A stretch of 64,000 nt of DNA, from assembly GCF_024494695.1 (NCBI RefSeq), contig NZ_JANHDP010000007.1:62001-126000 (forward strand), given 5' to 3'. Made by a program: the position numbers and the translations under genes. The notes under the pieces were generated by a model. The model did not search any database and had not been told where the DNA came from. It was given only the letters and a program-made list of their open reading frames with translations. Positions 58,118-64,000 of the stretch are shown here, in pieces (the first letter of the stretch is position 1; every line of letters starts with the position of its first letter). The DNA comes from Natronoarchaeum rubrum (lineage in GTDB: Archaea > Halobacteriota > Halobacteria > Halobacteriales > Natronoarchaeaceae).

Positions 58118-58239
58118 GGCGGACAGTGCGGGGCGATCCGTTTAGAAGTTACTGCGGTCGTGCGTCCGGTGCGTCTCGGCGAGCGACGATGCGATGACCG
58201 TCGTCCGCGCAAAGAACGAACCCGCGATCGGCCGCTCGA

Positions 58240-59373
58240 CTATCGGCGTCGCGCGATGCCGGCCGCGCCCAGCAGCGCGGTCAGGCCCGCGAGGACGCCG
58301 AAGCCGGGCAGTCCGTCGTCCGATCCGCTGTCGTCGCCGCTCATCGTCACTTCGCGCTCCGAGAAGTGGTCGATCCCGACGAGTACCGTCGCGTCGGCGT
58401 CGGCGCTGCCCTCGCTGACGACCATGTAGCGCGGTTCCTCGCCGATCGCGCCCTCCAGTTCGGAGTAGCTCTCGACCTCGGCGGCGGCCTCGCCGTCGAC
58501 CGTGACGTTCAGGTCTTCGACGCTACCGACGGCCGCCTCGCTGACGCTCGTCACGAGGATCTTGCCCTCGCTCTCGGTGCGATCGACGGTGAACGTCACC
58601 TCGCTTTCGGCGGTCTGGCTCGCCTCGACGGTCGTCTCCTGACCGTACGCGATCGTCGAGTTGACGATCTCGCCGCTCCGCTCGGTCACGTACGCCTCGG
58701 CGGTCGCTGTGCCGTTGGCGACGTACTGTTCGATCTGCTCGTCGTTCTCGTCTCGGGACTCGTCGTAGCTCCGCACGACGAGCTGTGCGTCCTCGGACAG
58801 CGAGGCGGCGACGTCGCCGTCCTCGTTGGCGGTCACCTCGCCGTCGCCGGCGACGATGAACGTCGCCTCGCTGCCGTCGGCGGTTTCGACCGTCAGGCGC
58901 GACTCGCCGTGCTGTTCGGTCTCGGCGCCCTCGGTGAGGTTCGCCTGGACGTACTGGGACTCGCCGCCGGCGTCCACGACGAGCTGGCCGTGGTCACTGT
59001 CGTGTGCCCGTAGCTCGGCCGAGCCGCCGGTCGCGACGGTCGCGCTCGTCTCCGTCTCGGCGCTCAGCGACGTCGAGGCCCCGACCAGATTCGTCACGGC
59101 CGAGAGGCGCACGTCGGCGCCGAGTCCGAGGCGACTCACGTACGTGCTTCGGGACTCGACGGTCACGTTCTCGGCGATCGTGGCGCCGTCGACCGAGTAG
59201 TTCGTGATCGCCGACCCGTCCGTCTGGAAGCTCACGTGCGCGCCGGCGAACGCCTCGGCGCTCTGGTTCGAGGCGTCGGTCGCGGCCGTCGTCCCCGTCG
59301 TCGCCGTCGCGGCGGGGACGGCCGCGGCCGTCACCAGCAACACTGCCATCGTAGCTGCGACTATCCGTTTCAT
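58240..59373 (-). CDS. secreted PGF-CTERM protein, unknown function
   Basis: A 377-residue protein with a Sec-type signal (MKRIVAATMAVLLVTAAAVPAATAT). The Thr/Ser/Glu-rich acidic mature part (about 35-340) has alternating hydrophobic residues, suggesting a beta-rich fold. A short SGDDSGSDD linker precedes the PGF-CTERM anchor GLPGFGVLAGLTALLGAAGIARRR. No cysteines are in the mature region. A TATA-like AAAATATA lies about 30-37 bases upstream. Role is unknown. Confidence 0.83.
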   Translation of the reverse strand: MKRIVAATMAVLLVTAAAVPAATATTGTTAATDASNQSAEAFAGAHVSFQTDGSAITNYSVDGATIAENVTVESRSTYVSRLGLGADVRLSAVTNLVGASTSLSAETETSATVATGGSAELRAHDSDHGQLVVDAGGESQYVQANLTEGAETEQHGESRLTVETADGSEATFIVAGDGEVTANEDGDVAASLSEDAQLVVRSYDESRDENDEQIEQYVANGTATAEAYVTERSGEIVNSTIAYGQETTVEASQTAESEVTFTVDRTESEGKILVTSVSEAAVGSVEDLNVTVDGEAAAEVESYSELEGAIGEEPRYMVVSEGSADADATVLVGIDHFSEREVTMSGDDSGSDDGLPGFGVLAGLTALLGAAGIARRR

Positions 59374-59402
59374 GCCTCCGGACGGTGGCCGAGAGTACCG
59401 GA

Positions 59403-59410
59403 TATATTTT
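59403..59410 (-). promoter_or_regulatory. TATA box of the PGF-CTERM protein gene
   Basis: AAAATATA on the minus strand lies 30-37 bases upstream of the ATG at 59373, the most AT-rich promoter in the region; a leader of a few bases would be expected. Confidence 0.6.
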
Positions 59411-59596
59411 CTGGCTTCGTATACGACGCTCTAGACGTTCGGCCGAAAATCGTGGACAGGGTTGGTTATCGACGATCGGATCTGCCCAGTGGTAGACGCT
59501 CTCTCACCCGCCGTTCTGGGGGTGATTCGGCGGTGCGATCGCTCGCGCGACAACCAATCTGGAAGAAAGTGATACACGTCCGGCCGGCGTCCGACG

Positions 59597-60553
59597 CTAC
59601 CGCGACACGTCGTCGAACTCCTCGTCCATCACCGACTCGACCTCCTTCCGGGTGATCGTCGCGACGTCGCCGGCGATCGTGCGCTTGAGCGACGCCGTCG
59701 CCGCCGCGTAGTCCATCGCCCGCGGGACGCCGTCGCCGGCGAGGCGGCGCGCGAGGAAGGCGCCGACGAAGGCGTCGCCGGTGCCGATGGCGTCGAACGT
59801 GTCGGCCTCGTAGATCCCTTGCTCGTGGACCTTGTTGTCGTGACAGGCCAGCGAACCGCGCTCGCCGTGCGTGACGATGGCGGTCTGCAAGTCGAACTCG
59901 GACGTGAGATGGTGGGCTAACTGGCGGGCTTCGCCGTCCCAGTTGAGGATGCGCTGGGCGTCCTTGTAGGCGAACACCAGCACGTCGACCGCCGGGAACA
60001 ATCGCAGCAGCGTCTGCTTTGCCTCCTCGGGGGACCACAGCTTCGACCGGTAGTTGACGTCGAACGACGTCGTCGTGCCGGCGTCCTTGGCGACTTTCAG
60101 CAGCTTCGCCGTCGTCTCGGCGAGCTGGTTCGACAGCGCCGGCGTGATCCCGGTGGTGTGGAACGCGCCGGCGTCGCGGATGCGCTGGAGGTTGAGATCC
60201 TCGGCGCGGGCCGACTGAACTGCGGCGTCGTCCCGGTCGTAGATCACGTTCGTCCCGCGGGGCTTGCCGCCGTGCTCCAGATAGTAGGTGCCCTGTCGGC
60301 CCTCGTTCGTCCAGGCGACGTCGACGTTGACGCCGTGCTTGCGCAGGTCGGAGACGACTTTCCGACCCAGCGGCGAGTTCGGCAGCTTCGAGAGCCACGT
60401 CGACTTCGCGCCCAGGCGCTGGGCCGCGGTCGCGACGTTGCTCTCGGCGCCGGCCGCCCGGAACTCCAGGTCGGTGGCGGTTTCGAGGCGCTCGCCCTTC
60501 GGCGGCGACAGGCGCAGCATCGTCTCGCCGAAGGTGACGAGGTCGTCGCTCAT
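59597..60553 (-). CDS. 2-keto-3-deoxygluconate kinase (PfkB family)
   Basis: A 318-residue PfkB/ribokinase-family kinase. The start MSDDLVTFGETMLRLSPP is typical of archaeal KDG kinase. GAESNVATAAQRLGAKSTWLSKLPNSPLGRKV is the substrate region. The catalytic DAIGTGDAFVGAFLARRL contains the Asp base and anion hole (about 257-274). It phosphorylates 2-keto-3-deoxygluconate in the semi-phosphorylated Entner-Doudoroff pathway of haloarchaea. SD-like GGGAGGG lies 7-14 bases before the ATG, unusual for this window, and the ATG overlaps an upstream short frame by four bases. Confidence 0.9.
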   Translation of the reverse strand: MSDDLVTFGETMLRLSPPKGERLETATDLEFRAAGAESNVATAAQRLGAKSTWLSKLPNSPLGRKVVSDLRKHGVNVDVAWTNEGRQGTYYLEHGGKPRGTNVIYDRDDAAVQSARAEDLNLQRIRDAGAFHTTGITPALSNQLAETTAKLLKVAKDAGTTTSFDVNYRSKLWSPEEAKQTLLRLFPAVDVLVFAYKDAQRILNWDGEARQLAHHLTSEFDLQTAIVTHGERGSLACHDNKVHEQGIYEADTFDAIGTGDAFVGAFLARRLAGDGVPRAMDYAAATASLKRTIAGDVATITRKEVESVMDEEFDDVSR

Positions 60554-60615
60554 CGGTTCCCCTCCCGGCCGTCGAACGCCGTCGGGGCGTCCGATCGCGA
60601 ACTACTCGGAATCAT
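60550..60615 (-). CDS. possible short upstream frame overlapping the KDG kinase start
   Basis: A 21-codon frame (MIPSSSRSDAPTAFDGREGNR) starts at the ATG of 60613-60615 and its TGA overlaps the kinase ATG (ATGA). A TATA-like CTTATATC lies about 27 bases upstream of this ATG, so a leaderless transcript would begin right at the short frame. It may be a leader peptide coupling translation, or just a 62-base untranslated leader. Protein-level reality is unproved. Confidence 0.35.
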   Translation of the reverse strand: MIPSSSRSDAPTAFDGREGNR

Positions 60616-60637
60616 GGTTCGGCAATCGGACGGCCGC

Positions 60638-60645
60638 GATATAAG
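60638..60645 (-). promoter_or_regulatory. TATA box of the KDG kinase transcript
   Basis: CTTATATC on the minus strand is centred about 27 bases upstream of position 60615 and 88 upstream of the kinase ATG, so the transcript should have a leader of about 60 bases. Confidence 0.6.
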
Positions 60646-60713
60646 TTCCATCGTTTCGAGACCTCCGGCGCGGCGTCTGCGCCGCGGCCGTCTTGCCGCC
60701 GCTTCGTCACCTG

Positions 60714-63083
60714 TCAGTCCCGCCGGCCGCCGTGGCCGGGGTAGTCCCGCTCGAACCGATCGTCCAACTCCTCGGCGTCGATCTCGATGACGACCGGGCG
60801 GCCGTGCGGGCAGGCCCACGGGTTCTCGCAGTCGTCGAGTTCGTCCAGCAGCTCTACCACCGACCCCTCGCGCAGCGACGTGTTGCCCGTGATCGAGGGA
60901 TAACAGGCCAGATCGGCGATGAACTCGTCGGCCAGCGACTCGACGGCGGCTTCCCCGCCGTCGTCGGCCTCTCCTTCGATGAAGGATGTCAGCACGTCTC
61001 GCAGGCGCTCGGGCGCCAGCGTCTCGTCGAGCACCGCGGGCACCGTCGAGACCGAGGCCCGCCGGCCGTCGCGCTCGGCGTAGAAGCCGAGCTTCGCGAG
61101 CGCCTCGCGGTACTCGTCGAACAGCGCGGCTTCACCCGCCGTGAGCTCCAGTTCCACGGGGTTCGCCAGCGCCTGCGCCGTGGTGTCGCCCTCGAACTCG
61201 GCTTTCAGGCGCTCGTAGTTGACCCGCTCGTCGGCGGCGTGCTGGTCGATCAACGCCAGTCCCTCGTCGGTCTCGGCGACGACGTAGGTGTCCTGTAGCT
61301 GCCCCATGACGCGGAGCCGGGGGAGGCTGTCGAACCGGCGTTCGTCGTCGACCACGTCGCCGCCAAGCGTCCGCTGGTCGTGGGGGCCGGTGAACTTCTC
61401 GTCGTCCACCGTCCACGTCGTGTCGGCGTCGGTCGCGGTGGCATCGCCGTCGGCCGCGGCGGCGTCGTCGGCGTCCGGCGTTCCGGTGGCTGATTCGAGG
61501 GGCTCGCTGCGCTCGGTGGACGCTGCGTCGGCGTCGCGGCCGGCGACGTCGTCGGGACTCGACGTCGACTCGTCCGTCGTGCTGGACGCCGATTCGCCGC
61601 TCGCCGATTCGGTGCTCTGATCGGCAGCGCTCGCGGGCTCCGTATCGACCCCGGCCGACTCCTCGCTCGCGCCGGACGCCGATGCGGCGTCTCCGCCGGC
61701 CGTCGGCGAGTCGCTCGTCTCCGGCGCCGCGGGAGCGTCGGTCGCGGCGCTTCCTTCGCTATCGACGCTGTCGAACTCGTCGTCCGCGGTCGGCCCGTCG
61801 TCATCGTCGGCCGGCTCGTCCTCGGCGTCCTGCCGAGACGAAGTCGAGGCAGGGCTCGACGAGCTGTGCTCGTCGGCGTCCGGCGCGATCGACGCCTCCT
61901 CGGGCGCAGACCGTCCGCGGGGCGCCGACGAGCGTACGAGCCCGTGGTCGAGCAGCGCGTCCTCGACTGCGGCCCGGACCTGTCGGCGCACGCCCGCCTC
62001 GTCGCCCCATCGGATCTCCATCTTGCGGGGGTGGACGTTCACGTCGACCGTTTCGGCGGGCACCTCCAGAAAGAGCACGACAAACGGGTACCGATCGCTG
62101 GCGAGCTGGCCGCCGTACGCTTCGAGGATCGCCTCGCGCACCGCGGGCGAGCGGACGTACCGACCGTTGACGAACGTCGAAACGTACTCCCTGCTCGATC
62201 GGGTCGTCTCGGGGTGGCTGACGTAGCCCGAGATCCCCTCCAGCGGCCCCTCGGGGAACTCGCTCCCCACGTCGGGTGCGGCGTCGACGCCGATCATCGA
62301 CGCGGCGACGTCTTTCCCATAGACCGAGAGCAGCGTCGACTGCAGATCGCCCTGCCCGGTGGTTGCGAACACCTCGCGCCCGTCGTGCTCCAGCGAGACG
62401 GCGACCTCGGGGTTGGCCAGCGCGTACTGGGTCACGACCCGGTTGACGTGGGCGAACTCGGTGGCCTCGGTCTTGAGGTACTTCTTGCGCGCGGGCGTGT
62501 TGAAGAACAGTTCCGTGACCTCGACCGTCGTGCCGTCGGGACAGCCCGCCGGTTCGACTGACTCGACATCGCCGCCGACGTAGGTCAACTCGGTTCCGGC
62601 GCCGTCGCCGTCGCGGGGCTTCGTCGTGATCTCTGTTCGCGAGACAGCGCCGATGGTGTGGAGCGCCTCGCCCCGGAACCCGAGCGTCGCGACGCCGGAT
62701 TCGAGGTCGTCGACGTCCTCGATCTTGCTCGTCGTATGTTCCCGCACCGCGGCGCGGACGTCGGCCTCGCTCATTCCGACGCCGTCATCGCGCACGCGGA
62801 TCGACTCGACGCCGCCGCGCTCGACAGCGACCTCGATGCGCGAGGCGTCGGCGTCGAGGCTGTTCTCGACCAGCTCTTTGACCGCGGAGGCGGGCCGCTC
62901 GACGACCTCGCCGGCCGCGATACGCTGGACCGTGCGCTCGTCGAGTTTTCGGATCTCTGTCGCCGTCCCATCGGTGTCCGCGCCGCCCGACTCGGACGCG
63001 TCGGTCACGGCGCGCTCACCCCACTGCGGCGTCTGCGCTGCGGCGTCGCTCGATTCATGCTCCACCGTGGGCGGTCGTCCCAC
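60714..63083 (-). CDS. mutL: DNA mismatch repair protein MutL
   Basis: A 789-residue MutL. The GHKL ATPase (about 43-370) has ELVENSLDA, DDGVGM and TLGFRGEAL. A long acidic, Ser/Ala-rich linker (about 380-590) follows. The C-terminal domain carries endonuclease motifs DQHAADERVNYE, ACYPSITGNTSL and CPHGRP, so it should nick DNA. The linker contains an in-frame two-hairpin element at 61824-61880. ATG at 63083 is used; a GTG at 63008 would remove 25 residues. It is downstream of mutS, 48 bases apart. Confidence 0.95.
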   Translation of the reverse strand: MGRPPTVEHESSDAAAQTPQWGERAVTDASESGGADTDGTATEIRKLDERTVQRIAAGEVVERPASAVKELVENSLDADASRIEVAVERGGVESIRVRDDGVGMSEADVRAAVREHTTSKIEDVDDLESGVATLGFRGEALHTIGAVSRTEITTKPRDGDGAGTELTYVGGDVESVEPAGCPDGTTVEVTELFFNTPARKKYLKTEATEFAHVNRVVTQYALANPEVAVSLEHDGREVFATTGQGDLQSTLLSVYGKDVAASMIGVDAAPDVGSEFPEGPLEGISGYVSHPETTRSSREYVSTFVNGRYVRSPAVREAILEAYGGQLASDRYPFVVLFLEVPAETVDVNVHPRKMEIRWGDEAGVRRQVRAAVEDALLDHGLVRSSAPRGRSAPEEASIAPDADEHSSSSPASTSSRQDAEDEPADDDDGPTADDEFDSVDSEGSAATDAPAAPETSDSPTAGGDAASASGASEESAGVDTEPASAADQSTESASGESASSTTDESTSSPDDVAGRDADAASTERSEPLESATGTPDADDAAAADGDATATDADTTWTVDDEKFTGPHDQRTLGGDVVDDERRFDSLPRLRVMGQLQDTYVVAETDEGLALIDQHAADERVNYERLKAEFEGDTTAQALANPVELELTAGEAALFDEYREALAKLGFYAERDGRRASVSTVPAVLDETLAPERLRDVLTSFIEGEADDGGEAAVESLADEFIADLACYPSITGNTSLREGSVVELLDELDDCENPWACPHGRPVVIEIDAEELDDRFERDYPGHGGRRD
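61824..61880 (-). repeat. in-frame two-hairpin element inside mutL
   Basis: On the minus strand: GACGCC, stem GACGAGC-ACA-GCTCGTC, GAGCCC, stem CTGCC/GGCAG, GACGCC. The repeat length is 51 bases, in frame, read as DADEHSSSSPASTSSRQDA in the disordered linker. The second half is closest to the second unit at 19364. Confidence 0.8.
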
Positions 63084-63131
63084 TAAAACGCGCGGTTCGG
63101 AGCGGATGTGGTCCGGGCTGCCCCGGCAGGA

Positions 63132-64000
63132 TCACTCCTCGTCGAGTTCGGCCTGCCACTCCTGGACTTTCGCCATCAGCTCGACCGGCGGCGTGTCGTT
63201 GATGTCCACGTCGGCCAGTTCGTCGAGCACCGCGGCGGCGCTCTCGTCGATATCGGCGGCGTCTTCGCTGCCGCTCTCGGACGGCACTCCGTCGTCGTCG
63301 CCCCCGTCCTCGGCCGGCGCTCCGTCGGCCTCGCCGCCGGACGCCGACGCCGCTCCGCCATCGGCGGTTGCCGTCTTCATCTGTCCGCTCTGGACGTCGA
63401 AGACGACCTGCTTCGTCTCGCCGCCGCTCCCGCCGCTGCCCCGGATGTCGATGGCCTTGTCGTCGCGCAGCCGGCCGAGCACGTCCTGCGAGCGGTCGAC
63501 GACCGGGTCGGGCACGCCCGCGAGGTCGGCGACGTGGATGCCGTAGGACCGGTCGGTCGGCCCGTCGCGGACAGTTCGGAGGAAGGTGACGTTGCCGTCG
63601 GTCTCGTCGGCCGCGATGTGGACGTTCGCGACCGTGTCGAAGTGATCGCCCAGCGCGGTCAGTTCGTGGTAGTGGGTCGCAAAGAGCGTCCGGGCGCCGA
63701 TCTCGTTGACGAGATACTCGGTGGCGGCCCAGGCGATCGAGATGCCGTCGTACGTCGCCGTCCCGCGGCCCACCTCGTCGAGGATGACGAGCGACTCGTC
63801 GGTCGCCGAGTGGAGGATCTTCGAGAGCTCCTGCATCTCGACCATGAACGTCGAGCGGCCCTGCGCGAGTTCGTCGAGCGCGCCCACGCGCGTGTAGATG
63901 CCGTCGACCAGCCCGACCGACGCCGAGCGGGCGGGGACGAAGCTGCCGATCTGGGCCAGCAGCACGATCAGCGCGGTCTGGCGCATGTACGTCGACTTCC
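63132..64000 (-). CDS. mutS: DNA mismatch repair protein MutS, C-terminal part (cut by window edge)
   Basis: The last 289 codons of MutS are in the window. The visible part begins in the Walker A end ([23 protein letters not shown]), then has Walker [17 protein letters not shown] and the dimer signature [12 protein letters not shown]. The end has [13 protein letters not shown] and an acidic low-complexity linker before a short helix-turn-helix-like tail ([15 protein letters not shown]). It binds mismatches and recruits MutL, whose gene follows 48 bases downstream. The N-terminus lies outside. Confidence 0.95.
   Translation of the reverse strand, partial: KSTYMRQTALIVLLAQIGSFVPARSASVGLVDGIYTRVGALDELAQGRSTFMVEMQELSKILHSATDESLVILDEVGRGTATYDGISIAWAATEYLVNEIGARTLFATHYHELTALGDHFDTVANVHIAADETDGNVTFLRTVRDGPTDRSYGIHVADLAGVPDPVVDRSQDVLGRLRDDKAIDIRGSGGSGGETKQVVFDVQSGQMKTATADGGAASASGGEADGAPAEDGGDDDGVPSESGSEDAADIDESAAAVLDELADVDINDTPPVELMAKVQEWQAELDEE

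Noticed and set aside
56180..58429. A 749-codon plus-strand frame over the FAD oxidoreductase
   Set aside because: The minus strand has the FAD, NAD and redox motifs; the plus frame is val/arg/asp-biased noise.

Overview
The window is a stretch of chromosome from a halophilic archaeon (class Halobacteria). The evidence is high GC, strongly acidic proteins, archaeal-only tRNA modification enzymes (Pus10, TrmY, TgtA, ArcS), SepF, Sec61-beta, Tat lipoproteins, PGF-CTERM surface proteins, HalOD1, and many genes with a TATA-like box about 26-28 bases upstream of the start codon, as expected for leaderless mRNAs. The gene content fits the Haloarcula/Halomicrobium side of the class, but I cannot name a genus from sequence alone.

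Layout. 1-2.2 kb: thioredoxin fragment, Sec61-beta, PdxT, a BFN nuclease-domain protein and HisE. 2.3-9.5 kb: membrane proteins (DUF5518, AI-2E/PerM permease, a two-helix ion channel beside a membrane protein with a paralogue at 51 kb, a DUF389 protein), a NOG1-type GTPase and a PNPOx-like flavoprotein. 9.5-16 kb: lipoprotein, EngB, RimI, F420 enzymes (Mer-like reductase, CofE), GNAT, phosphodiesterase, and a degenerate NUDIX domain fused to an eIF2B-like isomerase. 16-26 kb: lipoprotein, hydroxyacid dehydrogenase, nucleoside hydrolase, dUTPase-like protein, TetR-MATE pair, SDR, Usp, ROK kinase, an LVIVD-repeat surface protein and a NifU-like protein. 26-35.5 kb: SepF, a PGF-CTERM protein, DUF1028, PUA, ABC exporter, RNB exonuclease, Pus10 and TrmY. 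35.5-38 kb: tRNA-Pro(CGG) followed by partial tRNA copies, a basic Gln/Arg/Gly-rich protein and a HalOD1 protein. 38-43 kb: NUDIX, TgtA, ArcS, riboflavin synthase. 43-46.6 kb: convergent GH32 and GH68 fructan enzymes. 46.7-56.6 kb: membrane and unknown proteins, glutaredoxin, MutS2-like ATPase, CspA, a fluoride riboswitch with paired FluC channels, a solute-binding lipoprotein and a small regulator. 56.7-64 kb: FAD disulfide reductase, PGF-CTERM protein, KDG kinase, MutL and the end of MutS.

Functional groups. Pus10/TrmY and TgtA/ArcS make two consecutive tRNA-modification pairs (positions 54/55 and 15) flanking a tRNA gene. FluC1/FluC2 behind a fluoride aptamer form a self-contained fluoride-resistance unit. 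The GH32/GH68 pair suggests sucrose and fructan use. MutS-MutL is a mismatch-repair pair.

The most unusual signal is a short two-hairpin element. Its frame is GACGCY - hairpin - GAGCCC - hairpin - GACGCY. Five copies occur: three in tandem between genes (19309-19468) and one in frame inside each of two unrelated genes (28865-28918 in DUF1028, 61824-61880 in mutL). Stem sequences change between copies while pairing is kept. Other unexplained structure includes three tandem arrays (24-, 31- and 18-base periods) and tRNA-Pro 3'-end copies that look like remains of an integration site.
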